Part shown: piece after piece, positions 12,460-21,214 of the stretch
Layout: every line of letters begins with the position of its first letter
Position numbering within the stretch: the first letter of the stretch is position 1
IMG/VR virus record: IMGVR_UViG_3300049830_000179
Coordinates: 1 to 23,629 of that record
Strand: one strand, 5' to 3'
Length of the DNA: 23,629 nt
DNA from: a virus
The notes under the pieces: model-generated
Databases searched by the model: none
The model's input: only the letters and a program-made list of their open reading frames with translations
What the model was told of the DNA's origin: nothing
Translations under genes and position numbers: made by a program

Positions 12460-15039
12460 TCAGTCGAGATAGGCGCCCCAAAGCCGCGCCGCGTCGCTGT
12501 TGACGCCAACGCGGCCCCAGCCCGCGAAAGCCGTTGAATTCGTCGCGTCCAGATTGCCGAGGAAGGCGTAGGTCGGCGGTGGCCCGATGGCGACAAACAC
12601 CGACGCCAGACTCGGATAGGGGAACTGCACGTTCATCGGCCCTACCGTCGCGCCGTCATAATCGACGCCGCCGCCTGACCAATGGAAATTGTCGGTCAGG
12701 TTGTAGGCGGGGCGATATAGGGCGGAAAACACAATGCTGTCCGCTGCACCGACGCCGGCACCGGTGACATTGGCGGAGAGCGTCACTGTCGTTGCGGTTT
12801 TCGACAGCACCGTTGTCCCCGCCGGAATGACGGTTGACGCGGTCAAATCCGCGACAGCAATGCCAACGGTGACGAACGCCGGCACCGAAGCGAAATTGAG
12901 AACCGCGCTGCCCGCGCTTGTCACTGCATTGACTGTCGCGTTGCTGCTGATGTTGCAGACCGAATAGGAAACCGAAATATAGAAATCCACCGCGACGGCG
13001 AAGTTTCCGCGCAGCGAATTGTACTTGACGCAGTTCATGTTGAACGCGGCCTGCGCGTCATAGATGTAATTGCCGGTGGCTATATTGTTGTAGCTGCCGA
13101 GGTCGAAATAGATCGCGGCGGTCAGGCCTTGGCCGGGGTTATCCCAGCCGGACGGATGCATGTGCGCGAAGAAATTGGCATAGACCATAAACGCCGGGCG
13201 GTTCACATCGTCTGGCGCATTTGTGTTTGTCGGGGCGGCGCCCGTCAGATTGCCATTCGCGTAAAGCCCGGCCACGTCAATGTTGAGGTCCGGGCAATTC
13301 TGCGCGCGCGAGTGATGGAAGCGCTGGTCCGAATAGTAGAACGGCGTGAAGGCGGCACCCCAGCCAAAATAGACGCAGCCCGTGGCGACGCGGCTGATAT
13401 CGACATGGTTCACGTCGCATCGGCTCACCGTGCCGCAGAACACGCCGACGCCGGAATACTCATGGCCGATGTCGCGAATGACCGTGTTGCCGATTTCGAT
13501 CTGGTCGATCTGCGAAGGCGCGGGCGTTGAGGTGACGGCGAAGTCGAGACAATGCGCCTGGATTGCGGTCGAGGCGATGTTTGAAAACAGGCTTTCGTCA
13601 ATAGAGATTTGCTTTGCGCCGCAGCCGATCTGAATGCCCTGCCCGCCAAGGCCGGTGAACGCCACGCGGTAGAAACTGATGTTTGTCGAGTTCTTGACCG
13701 TGACCGCGCCGGGGACGGTGCCGAAGCCGTATGTCACCCCGGAAAGCGTCAGATAGGTGCCGGGCGCGTAGCCGACATAGCCGTTTGTCGAAGGCGTGTT
13801 CCAGTCGAAGAACTTGACCGGGACGGACCATCGGATATTTGACGCGCCGTCGAGCGCGAGGCCGGTCGCGACGCCGTTGGCGACATAGACGCCGAGCGCT
13901 TGGACCTGCGCCAGCGTCGTCGTGCCGGCGGGCTGGTAGAGGTTGAGATAGCCGAGCGCCTGATCGAAGCAAAACGAACCGGCATAGGTGAGATAGGCGC
14001 ACGAGCTTTTGAGAAAATAGTGCTGGCCGACATCGTGATATGGCCCAATGGCAAAGGGCATATTGGTGATCGTCGCCGAGCACGGATTCTGATTGTTCGA
14101 CCCGCCAAGCCCCTTGCAAAACTCCAGCGTCCGCGCCGGGTCTTGCGGCGTGGCGGAAACCGTGCCGTCGCCATTATCGGCGAGCGTCAGATTGGGCAGG
14201 CAAGTCACGTTCCAGGCGAGCGGAGCGCAGACTTCGGCATAGGCCAGCGGGGAACCTGCGGCCATCAGTCCGGCAATTGGCAGCGTCAACTTGCGTGCGG
14301 AAAACGAAAACGAGTCCGCAGCGCCTACGCCCGCGCCGGCGACGTTGGCTGACAGTGTGACCGTGGTTGAGGTTTTCGACAGCACCGTTGTGCCGGCTGG
14401 AATGGCCGTTGTCGCGGTCTGATCGTTCGCGGTCATTCCGACCGTGATGAACGCCGGAACAGATGCGAAGTGCAGCACCGCGCTGCCCGCAGCCGTCACC
14501 GCATTGACGGAGGCAGTTCCTTCATTCCATGACGCGATGACGTTCGCGAGGCCGGGCGTGGTGTAGGGCTGATACTTCGCGAGTTCAAGCGACTTGCCAT
14601 CGCCGGTCCACGCGTGCCGCAGCTTCGGGCTTGTCCCGACATTGGCGTAATAGGTCTGGCCGGCGCCTTGCAGGATCGTGTGCGTCAGTGTCGCGCCGAC
14701 AAGCTGCCCGAGCGCCGTGCCGCAGTCGGCGGTGCCAAACCAGACCGGATGCGCCAGCGTGCCGGACTGCCCCGCGCCGAACGTGACGGTCGCCGGCGGA
14801 ACATAATCGCCGACGATGCAAACCGTCGGGTCAGCGCCGCCTGCCGCCGACGTTGAAGCCGCCGTAGCCGCCGCGAGCAACGTCAGTTTTGGCGAGCCGA
14901 GCGTGCCGGGATTGCCGTCGTTGCCCGTCGCCTGGTTGACATAGAGCTGCGTGCGCGCCGCGCTTGGCGCATTGCAGCCGCTGAGGCATAGCGCGGTCAG
15001 CGCCAGCGCGGACGCCCAAGTGAAGCGTGGCAAGATCAT
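12460..15039 (-). CDS. Lipid-anchored right-handed beta-helix protein
   Basis: 859 residues. N-terminal signal with lipobox L19-S20-G21-C22 (ALCLSGCNAP), then YVNQATGNDGNPGTLGSPKL, the N-cap pattern of pectate-lyase-like beta-helix proteins. The central part (about 370-680) has the short beta/turn repeats of such a helix (NISFYRVAFTGLGGQGIQIG, QISIDESLFSNIASTAIQA, NISSNATVN). A module of about 70 residues occurs twice (about 178-248 and 703-773). By position it is a tail-fibre-operon product, possibly a polysaccharide-binding or -cutting protein, but the lipobox points to membrane anchoring. ATGA overlap with the upstream gene. Confidence 0.75.
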   Translation of the reverse strand: MILPRFTWASALALTALCLSGCNAPSAARTQLYVNQATGNDGNPGTLGSPKLTLLAAATAASTSAAGGADPTVCIVGDYVPPATVTFGAGQSGTLAHPVWFGTADCGTALGQLVGATLTHTILQGAGQTYYANVGTSPKLRHAWTGDGKSLELAKYQPYTTPGLANVIASWNEGTASVNAVTAAGSAVLHFASVPAFITVGMTANDQTATTAIPAGTTVLSKTSTTVTLSANVAGAGVGAADSFSFSARKLTLPIAGLMAAGSPLAYAEVCAPLAWNVTCLPNLTLADNGDGTVSATPQDPARTLEFCKGLGGSNNQNPCSATITNMPFAIGPYHDVGQHYFLKSSCAYLTYAGSFCFDQALGYLNLYQPAGTTTLAQVQALGVYVANGVATGLALDGASNIRWSVPVKFFDWNTPSTNGYVGYAPGTYLTLSGVTYGFGTVPGAVTVKNSTNISFYRVAFTGLGGQGIQIGCGAKQISIDESLFSNIASTAIQAHCLDFAVTSTPAPSQIDQIEIGNTVIRDIGHEYSGVGVFCGTVSRCDVNHVDISRVATGCVYFGWGAAFTPFYYSDQRFHHSRAQNCPDLNIDVAGLYANGNLTGAAPTNTNAPDDVNRPAFMVYANFFAHMHPSGWDNPGQGLTAAIYFDLGSYNNIATGNYIYDAQAAFNMNCVKYNSLRGNFAVAVDFYISVSYSVCNISSNATVNAVTSAGSAVLNFASVPAFVTVGIAVADLTASTVIPAGTTVLSKTATTVTLSANVTGAGVGAADSIVFSALYRPAYNLTDNFHWSGGGVDYDGATVGPMNVQFPYPSLASVFVAIGPPPTYAFLGNLDATNSTAFAGWGRVGVNSDAARLWGAYLD
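12723..12933 (-). repeat. Internal module, copy 2 (C-terminal) of the beta-helix lipoprotein
   Basis: Encodes VNAVTSAGSAVLNFASVPAF, then IPAGTTVLSKTATTVTLSAN and a GAGVGAADS end. Pairs with copy 1 at 14297-14508. The DNA copies share long identical runs (for example a 20-base stretch around GACAGCACCGTTGT), so duplication is recent or maintained by conversion. Confidence 0.8.
14297..14508 (-). repeat. Internal module, copy 1 (N-terminal) of the beta-helix lipoprotein
   Basis: Encodes VNAVTAAGSAVLHFASVPAF, then IPAGTTVLSKTSTTVTLSAN and the same GAGVGAADS end. It looks like an immunoglobulin-like or carbohydrate-binding beta-sandwich; I infer this only from its alternating hydrophobic pattern and Thr/Val richness. 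Confidence 0.8.
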
Positions 15040-15365
15040 TTCTCCGCGCCAGCCTCTGTGTTGGCTTCCATGATGGCGACGCGGGCTTGAGCGTCAGAAA
15101 GCGCGGCGTGAGCCCTCGCTTTGTCTTCCGTGAGTTCGGCGACCTTATCGGCGAGCGCGCGGTTTTGCGCATGCGTCGCGACGTTGATATCGGCGAGCGC
15201 CTTTGGCAGGTCGAAGCCGCGCGCCTTGGCCTGCGCCGGCATCATTGCGTCGCTGATCGCAAGCGTCGGCTTGCCGAAAGCGTCAACGCCGGCGTCGGCG
15301 AGCACAACGTGATAGGCGCCGCTGCCGTCGCTTTGACCGCGCCACAAAAATTCATAGAGAAACAT
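15036..15365 (-). CDS. Fibre-associated small protein
   Basis: 109 residues starting MFLYEFLWRGQSDGSGAYHV, then FGKPTLAISDAMMPAQAKAR and a coiled-coil C-terminal half (ALADKVAELTEDKARAHAAL). Similar proteins stand beside tail-fibre genes in alphaproteobacterial phages; a chaperone or fibre-attachment role is possible but unproven. A strong GGAGG lies before ATG 15365. Confidence 0.65.
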   Translation of the reverse strand: MFLYEFLWRGQSDGSGAYHVVLADAGVDAFGKPTLAISDAMMPAQAKARGFDLPKALADINVATHAQNRALADKVAELTEDKARAHAALSDAQARVAIMEANTEAGAEK

Positions 15366-15380
15366 TCCCGCGCCTCCTGA

Positions 15381-17006
15381 TTACAGCGACCCGAAGGCCA
15401 TTTCCTGCCAAGCCGCGCCGTCATAGACGTGCGTCACCCATTGGCTGGCCGTCAGCGCTTTGCCGCTTGCCGTGAAGGTGAAGCCGCCGAGCGCCGCCGG
15501 CGATGCGGTCAGGCGTTTCATGCCTTTGTAGGCATTCGTCGTTCCGTAGGTCAGCGTCAGGTTGCCGGTCAGCGTCGTGGTGAAGAGCTGAATGTTTGCG
15601 TCGGTCAGCGCTGCGAGCGTCACCGCGCCGGTCGTCGTGGCGTTGGCGTTGTAGTTTTCCTCGCGCGACAGGCGCCAGTTTGTGCCGTCTGAAACCGCTT
15701 GGCCGCCGCCGCCGCCAAGGTCTGAAATATAGATAGCCTGGCCCGCCGCCGTAGACGCCGCCGGCAATGTCCCGATGGTGTAGGAGCGAAGGCGCAGCAC
15801 GCGGTTCGCGTCAATGACGGGGTTTGTCCCGAACATTGACAGGCCGACACCCGCCTCCAGCCGCATGACTTCGATTGGCGTAACTGACCCGGAAACCGAC
15901 AAGTTGAAGGTGAAGGACGTTTCCATACTCGTGCCAGACGGCGCGGAGTCCTTGACCAGACTTGAAAAATATCCGCCCGAGACAAAGCCGCCGCCGGCAT
16001 AGGCGTTGAACGAATATCGGCCGATCTCATCGCTTGTTGAGACGCTTGCGGGGGATGCCAGAGTTCCCCTTGACTTCCTTGCGATAAAGACGCCCGCCGA
16101 CGCATCCGCCGAGCTGCGCTGCAAGGTGACGGTCGTTGATCCCTCGCCTAGCGCTTGCGTGGTGACAGCGCCCGCCCCGGCAAGATAGTTCGTCACCGTC
16201 CCCGCAATGGTCAGGGTTGTGAACGTGCCCGCTGCGGAAGTCGTGCCGCCTATGATCGCATTGTTGATCGTGCCGCCGGATATCGCCGGCGTGGTGAGCG
16301 CCGCCGACGTTGCGAGGGCGACCGCCCCCGAGCCGGTGACGCCGTTCGACAGGTCGGCCGCCGCGGCTTGTGTCACCACGCCGGCGCCGCTGCCCTTGAG
16401 CGCGCCGGTGATCGTGCCCGCGCCGCCGCGCGCCGCCGCGACTGTGCCCGACGTGAGATTGCTCGCGTTTCCGGAAAACGCGGTCGTCGCAAGCTTCGTT
16501 GACGAGTCCAGCGCGGTAGGCGTCGGCGCGGTAGGCGTGCCGGTAAACGCCGGCGAGGCGAGCGGCGCAAAGACATTTGGCGAGAAGATCGTCATCCAGT
16601 TTGCGGACGGCGGCACGCTGCCGATATTCGCGAGGGTCGCGATGTAAAGGCCGTTACTGGCGTCGGAGACGATATCCAGCGCGTAATATTGCGTTGCGGG
16701 ATTGTGCAGGCCGCGCGGCGTCGGCGAAAGGCTGGCGGGGAACAGAACATCCCAATTCGGCGAGCCTTCGAATGGCGCGGCGCCGACATTGACGGCTTTC
16801 GAAATCCAGATGATCGCGGCGTTCGAGACAAAATCGCCGGGCGAATATGTCGTCCCGTTCGCCCATTGGCCGCGCCACTGGACGCCGAGATAGTTGACCA
16901 TGTCGGTGAGAATGTCCGCGACATTCGGCGGCGTAATTGCGCGGGTGCCGTTGACGTAAATTTTCGCCACGATCGCGGCGATGATGTCGGCGCGGGTTTT
17001 GGCCAT
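15381..17006 (-). CDS. Tail fibre protein
   Basis: 541 residues. The N-terminal part (MAKTRADIIAAIVAKIYVNG, then GQWANGTTYSPGDFVSN) is a fibre base with a carbohydrate-binding-like W-x-x-G-T-x-Y segment. The middle is made of Thr/Ser/Ala/Gly-rich beta repeats (TGTPTAPTPTALDSSTKLAT, GGTTSAAGTFTTLTIAG) of phage fibre shafts. The C-terminal third is a receptor-binding-like tip (VTLAALTDANIQLFTTTLTG, then WVTHVYDGAAWQEM). It probably contacts the host surface. Confidence 0.82.
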   Translation of the reverse strand: MAKTRADIIAAIVAKIYVNGTRAITPPNVADILTDMVNYLGVQWRGQWANGTTYSPGDFVSNAAIIWISKAVNVGAAPFEGSPNWDVLFPASLSPTPRGLHNPATQYYALDIVSDASNGLYIATLANIGSVPPSANWMTIFSPNVFAPLASPAFTGTPTAPTPTALDSSTKLATTAFSGNASNLTSGTVAAARGGAGTITGALKGSGAGVVTQAAAADLSNGVTGSGAVALATSAALTTPAISGGTINNAIIGGTTSAAGTFTTLTIAGTVTNYLAGAGAVTTQALGEGSTTVTLQRSSADASAGVFIARKSRGTLASPASVSTSDEIGRYSFNAYAGGGFVSGGYFSSLVKDSAPSGTSMETSFTFNLSVSGSVTPIEVMRLEAGVGLSMFGTNPVIDANRVLRLRSYTIGTLPAASTAAGQAIYISDLGGGGGQAVSDGTNWRLSREENYNANATTTGAVTLAALTDANIQLFTTTLTGNLTLTYGTTNAYKGMKRLTASPAALGGFTFTASGKALTASQWVTHVYDGAAWQEMAFGSL

Positions 17007-17021
17007 CAGGATCGCCCCGCG

Positions 17022-18551
17022 TCAGTACGTATAGATTTTGAGAATCAGCGCGCCGTTGACGCCCGCGCCCGAAGCATTGGGGCCGGTAGCGCTGCCACCC
17101 GAGCCGCCCGCGCCGTAGTTCATCCATTTCGTCGGCGTTGAGTTGACGCCAAGGCCGTTTGTGCCGACGAGGCCAGGCAGGCCGAATGCCGTGGCGATTG
17201 AGCCGAGATTATTGACGCCGCCAACGCCGCCTGTGCCTGGCAAGCCCGTCGCGCCAATGCCGGCCTGGCCGCCGCCAGCCGTCATTCCAGCGACGGTTGA
17301 CGCCGCGCCGTTATTGCCATTTGCCAGGACGGCGGAAGTCACCGCCGCGCCGCCCGCGCCGATAACAACGGCCAGAGAAGCGCCGACCTGAGTCGGGGAG
17401 AGTTGCCCCTCAATGACGCCGCCCGTGCCGCCGCCGCCGCCGAAGTTAGACCCGCCGGTGGAAACGCCCCCGGATGCCCCGCCGCCTATGAGGGCAAAAT
17501 CGGCATAGAGAAAGCGGGGAGGCGGCGTGAACGTGCCGTTCGCCGAAAAGATTTGATAGGTCGGCGCGGCAAGGCGCTGGATGAGGTTTTGAACCTGCGA
17601 TGACAGCACATTGCCGACGACTTCAAAATACGTGCCGTCATAGACCAACTCGACAATCGAATTGGCGATGAGGTCGCCGTTGCCAAGGCTGGTCAGGTCG
17701 CTGCGCGCGCACGCCACAAAGCCAAGCCCACTGACGTTTATCTGCGTCTGCCCCGTGACCGTGTTGGCGATCTTGACAAAAAACCGCTGATATTTTGCGT
17801 AAGCGGCAACCGGCGGCTGCGGATTGATGACAATCAGGTTTGGCGTGACGCTTACGTCGTCAAAGCCGATCCATTTACTGTTTTGGATCGCGGCGGGAAT
17901 CGTCGGCAGTTTCACCGGAATGAATGACGCCGGCAGGTAGGGCGTGATGTTGCCGGACGTAATTGTGGTCTGCCCGTTGACCAAGGTGACATAGAACAGG
18001 CCGGTCCAGCCGGCGTCTGGCGTCGGCGCGATTTGCGTGCCACTCGTCGCGGCGACGCCGGCCTTGACCTGAATCGACGCAATGCCGAGCCGGTCGGTGT
18101 TCTGTGACGCGCCGCTGTTGTTCGGCCCCTGGAACGGAACCGCCGGGTTCGAGACGTTGTAATACGGCAGCAGGCGCGGGTTGGTGTCGAGATCGGCGTA
18201 GCGCGTCTCGATCAAGAAGACCTGCGCAAAGCCCGCGGTGACCGGCGGGACGAACACAATCGGGTCGTTCAGCGGCATCAAGCCCTGTTTGACCAGCGGT
18301 ATCGTGGTGTTGGCGGGCAGGCTCGACCAAGCCGTCGCCTCAAGGCTGTCCTGCACATAGATAGCGCCAGGCGTCAGGATCGCGGTCAGGCTGGCCGGGG
18401 CGGTAGGGATGCAGGTGAAGCCGTCAACAGCCGCCGCCGTGCCAAGCGTCGCCTGCGCAAGGCCGCCAAGCCCCGCCATGGCGTTCTGCTGCGGCTGCAA
18501 CGAGTCGGTTTCCTGCACCAGCGCGCCGAAATATGTTGTTCTGCGGTCCAT
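17022..18551 (-). CDS. Tail fibre / tail-associated protein with glycine-rich tip
   Basis: 509 residues. The N-terminal 350 residues (MDRRTTYFGALVQETDSLQP, LTPGAIYVQDSLEA, GNGDLIANSIVELVYDGTYF) resemble the base part of phage tail proteins of the type found after gpI. From about 360 there is a long glycine-rich region (ALIGGGASGG, GGGGGTGGVI, GTGGVGGVNN, AGGSGGSATG) like the polyglycine-II tips of fibre adhesins. Preceded by a terminator-like hairpin, with GGGAT as ribosome site. Confidence 0.78.
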   Translation of the reverse strand: MDRRTTYFGALVQETDSLQPQQNAMAGLGGLAQATLGTAAAVDGFTCIPTAPASLTAILTPGAIYVQDSLEATAWSSLPANTTIPLVKQGLMPLNDPIVFVPPVTAGFAQVFLIETRYADLDTNPRLLPYYNVSNPAVPFQGPNNSGASQNTDRLGIASIQVKAGVAATSGTQIAPTPDAGWTGLFYVTLVNGQTTITSGNITPYLPASFIPVKLPTIPAAIQNSKWIGFDDVSVTPNLIVINPQPPVAAYAKYQRFFVKIANTVTGQTQINVSGLGFVACARSDLTSLGNGDLIANSIVELVYDGTYFEVVGNVLSSQVQNLIQRLAAPTYQIFSANGTFTPPPRFLYADFALIGGGASGGVSTGGSNFGGGGGTGGVIEGQLSPTQVGASLAVVIGAGGAAVTSAVLANGNNGAASTVAGMTAGGGQAGIGATGLPGTGGVGGVNNLGSIATAFGLPGLVGTNGLGVNSTPTKWMNYGAGGSGGSATGPNASGAGVNGALILKIYTY

Positions 18552-18563
18552 GACGATCCCAAC

Positions 18564-18586
18564 AAAAAAGCCGCGCGAGGCGGCTT
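18564..18586 (-). terminator. Intrinsic terminator between the tail and fibre genes
   Basis: On the - strand: AAGCCGC, loop CTCGC, GCGGCTT, followed by TTTT to make a six-T run. A perfect 7-bp stem and a T tract, ending 13 bases before the fibre ATG. It would reduce transcription into the two fibre genes, the beta-helix gene and the lysis genes. Confidence 0.65.
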
Positions 18587-18629
18587 GAAAAACGGCTTGT
18601 GGTGCGTGGTCTTTGGCGCGGCGGGCGGG

Positions 18630-18932
18630 CTATGCGGCGTTGGCGATGGCGACGCCGGGCGTCGGCGTTACGACATAGGCCTGACCGCCGGACTGGATTT
18701 TAAAAAGGATCAGCTTTCCGCTTGCCGTCGGGAGTTCAACGACATGGTTTTCGCTGTTGAACTCCACCACGATCACCGGCATGGCGACGCCGGTTTGCGG
18801 GTCTATCCGCTGTTCCTTCACGAGTTTCTGCGTCAAGGGCGGCGGAGTCGTCAGCGTCGCGATTGTTGCGTCGTCAAGTTCGACCTTGCACAACGGGCGC
18901 AGATTGAAGTGGTTGCGGACCTCAACAAGCAT
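18630..18932 (-). CDS. Small tail-region protein
   Basis: 100 residues from ATG 18932 (AGAGGG about 8 bases upstream); a TTG at 18959 overlapping the previous stop would add nine residues. MLVEVRNHFNLRPLCKVELD, then RIDPQTGVAMPVIVVEFNSE: a beta-rich small protein. No family recognised. Lies between the gpI-like gene and the terminator, so it is the last gene of the baseplate segment. Confidence 0.62.
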   Translation of the reverse strand: MLVEVRNHFNLRPLCKVELDDATIATLTTPPPLTQKLVKEQRIDPQTGVAMPVIVVEFNSENHVVELPTASGKLILFKIQSGGQAYVVTPTPGVAIANAA

Positions 18933-18955
18933 GCGGATTTCCCTCTTGAAATTTT

Positions 18956-19663
18956 TCAAGACCAGTCATTCGAGAAATCGTAGGACCAATCGTCGCCGAA
19001 CAGCGCGGACGGCCCGTCGGTAATGCGCATCCAGACAATCACACCGGCGGCGCGCGCCGCGTCCGCCGCCGCGAAAATATCGGCGTCAACCACGTCGCCC
19101 GCGACCTGCGAAAGATTGATGTACCAGGCATTTGCCGAATAAAACCCGTAGCCATAGCCCGGAATGTTCGGAATGCCGGCGCCGAGCGGGCGGTAGGCGT
19201 TGACGAAAACCTGATAGGGCAGTGACAGCGAGCCGTAATAGCCCGCCTGCCCGTAATAGGCGTTTTTCCCGTAAGCGGCGGTGTCGTTCGGATTCCACGG
19301 CTCAATGATCTTTGGCACGCGCCCGGTCACATCGGCGATGGCTTGCGAAAGCCCTTTGCGCGTCGCGCGCTCGCGAACGATTTCCGCGAGAATGCGAGCC
19401 AGAAACAAGGCGTCGTTCTCGCCTTTCCGGCGCGTGAACCGGACCCCGAAAAAATCCCACGCGGCAAGGTCGAGAAAGCCGTCGGTTGTGGTTTGCAGCC
19501 GCGTTTGCGCTTTGGCGTATTGCGTCAGCGCGTAATCGAAAGCCTCGCCGTCCGCCGCGCCGGCGAGCAGCGCCGACACCTCATCGGATTTGTCGCGGAA
19601 CCATGACGCCGGAAGCAGCGCCTTGAGCCGCGCCAGCGTGTCCTTTGCGTCGCCAACGGCCAT
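18956..19663 (-). CDS. Tail protein, P2 gpI-like
   Basis: 235 residues. The first half (LARLKALLPASWFRDKSDEV, DFFGVRFTRRKGENDALFLA, RKGLSQAIADVTGRVPKIIE) matches the pattern of P2-type tail protein I / DUF2612-like baseplate proteins: long helices, then an R-K-x-L-x-x-A block. The second half is aromatic and Gly/Tyr-rich, probably the fibre-facing part. It directly follows baseplate J, the order seen in P2-like phages. Confidence 0.72.
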   Translation of the reverse strand: MAVGDAKDTLARLKALLPASWFRDKSDEVSALLAGAADGEAFDYALTQYAKAQTRLQTTTDGFLDLAAWDFFGVRFTRRKGENDALFLARILAEIVRERATRKGLSQAIADVTGRVPKIIEPWNPNDTAAYGKNAYYGQAGYYGSLSLPYQVFVNAYRPLGAGIPNIPGYGYGFYSANAWYINLSQVAGDVVDADIFAAADAARAAGVIVWMRITDGPSALFGDDWSYDFSNDWS

Positions 19664-19664
19664 G

Positions 19665-20798
19665 TCAGGACACCGCGCCGACGCCGACTTTTATGGTCTT
19701 GCCGATAGCGGGCGTCAGGTCCGCCGTGCCGCTGTTCAACGTGACGCCGGTGACGTTCGTCACGCCTGGAACGCCATAGGCCACAGCGGCGAGTTGCGAG
19801 AACGGGAGCTTTGTCTCCAGCCCGAGTGCATTGATGAATGCATTTACCGCGGCATAGACCTGCCCGACGACGGTCGGGTGAAAATAGCCCGCAGCCGTGA
19901 CAATCGTCATGGTGTAATTGGCGGCGAGAGTCGTCGCGCCATAGACGCCGGCGCGCACGCTGGCGGCGCGAACCGCGTCAACGGCGATGCCCGCTGCGGT
20001 GACCAAGGCCGCCGGCGGCGCGCCGCTGCCGTCGTCAACAAAGATCGTCACCATGCCAAGATCGGCGGCGCCGTTCGGGTCGATTTGCTCATGCACCGCG
20101 ACTTGCAGCCCGACTTGCAGCGAGAGGATAGCATAGGTCAGAGCCGCGACCGTGGCCTTCGACAGCGCGTTGAACCAAAGCATTACCCGCGTGCGCAGTC
20201 CGTCGTCGCTTTCCCCGTCAACGCCATTGGTGAAGGCCGCCGGATTGACCACAGCGTCGACGCCGCCGCTCGGAAATGTCGAAGCGATGAGCGATATCGC
20301 GCCGGACGCCACATTGCCCTGCGCGCCGCCGTTGACCGCCGCGACCGGAACGCTGACGCTGGCGACATTCGCCGGCATGGTGTAGCCTCCAAGCACGGCG
20401 GAATAGGCGGTGTTTGACGTGTCGGCATAGACAGCAAAGCGCTGACTCCCGTCCGCCGTGCGCAGTATTGAGCCGACCGGGATAAACGGCGCTGTGGCGC
20501 TTACCGTGTTGCGCGACAAGGTGACCAGGCCGGTCGCGAACGTCGCGCCGAGCCGGCTTAGCCCGAACTGCCCGACGAATGTGTCGAGGTCAGGTCCGCT
20601 TGAGGTTTGCGCCCGCGTGACGGCGAGCACCTGGACGATGAGGGCCTGAAGCCAAAGCGCATTTGCCGCGTCGGCTTCCGCCACGGCGCGGAGAATTGAG
20701 CCGACGGAGAAATCAACAAGGTCCGGCGAGCGCGCCTGAACGCCGGCGGAGAAGCCCTGCACAAGCTGCGAAAAGCTCTTTGTGTTCAACGTCGCCAT
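19665..20798 (-). CDS. Baseplate protein J (gp47-like)
   Basis: 377 residues. Start NTKSFSQLVQGFSAGVQARS, then VDFSVGSILRAVAEADAANA and a LDTFVGQFGLSRLGATFATG block: the typical N-terminal of baseplate J family proteins. The C-terminal half has GESDDGLRTRVMLWFNALSK, LGMVTIFVDDGSG and PFSQLAAVAYGVPGVTNVTG. In P2/T4-like phages this protein forms the wedge of the contractile-tail baseplate. Confidence 0.9.
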   Translation of the reverse strand: MATLNTKSFSQLVQGFSAGVQARSPDLVDFSVGSILRAVAEADAANALWLQALIVQVLAVTRAQTSSGPDLDTFVGQFGLSRLGATFATGLVTLSRNTVSATAPFIPVGSILRTADGSQRFAVYADTSNTAYSAVLGGYTMPANVASVSVPVAAVNGGAQGNVASGAISLIASTFPSGGVDAVVNPAAFTNGVDGESDDGLRTRVMLWFNALSKATVAALTYAILSLQVGLQVAVHEQIDPNGAADLGMVTIFVDDGSGAPPAALVTAAGIAVDAVRAASVRAGVYGATTLAANYTMTIVTAAGYFHPTVVGQVYAAVNAFINALGLETKLPFSQLAAVAYGVPGVTNVTGVTLNSGTADLTPAIGKTIKVGVGAVS

Positions 20799-21214
20799 CA
20801 GTTGCCAGCCTCAAGCGAAATGCTGTTGCGCTGCGATTGCGAAAACGGCTGCGCGTATATCGGGAAAGAGATCGCTACGGATTTTTGCGCGAAAGCGTCC
20901 GTGTATTTCATGCTGACCGAAATGCCGTTCAAAAATCCCGAGACCTTGATCACGGGCGCCGGGCTACGCGCCACGGCGTCCTCAAGGAAAATCTGCGAGC
21001 GGATGATCGCTGAGATCACCCGGTCATCGCGGATTTGCCCGATGCGCTGCGGAATGCCGGCGCCGTAATTCGGGTGAAAAATGTATTCGCCTTGCGCGGT
21101 CATCAGCCGACGCAGGATGCGTTGAATTCCAAGCGTGATGCCGTCAACCGTCGCAAGGTCGCCGGTCAGGGACGCTGAAAGGTCGCCCGTCCAGTTGTGC
21201 GCGATGTCGGCCAT
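20798..21214 (-). CDS. Baseplate wedge protein, gp25/P2 W-like
   Basis: 138 residues. GITLGIQRILRRLMTAQGEY, then FHPNYGAGIPQRIGQ and ISAIIRSQIFLED follow the gp25-family layout. The family links baseplate wedges to the sheath and has a lysozyme-like fold without activity. One-base overlap with the J start. Confidence 0.82.
   Translation of the reverse strand: MADIAHNWTGDLSASLTGDLATVDGITLGIQRILRRLMTAQGEYIFHPNYGAGIPQRIGQIRDDRVISAIIRSQIFLEDAVARSPAPVIKVSGFLNGISVSMKYTDAFAQKSVAISFPIYAQPFSQSQRNSISLEAGN

Noticed and set aside
19590-20417. 275-residue + strand frame opposite baseplate J
   Set aside because: Arg/Asp/Gly-rich antisense frame typical of high-GC DNA; baseplate J is clear on the other strand.
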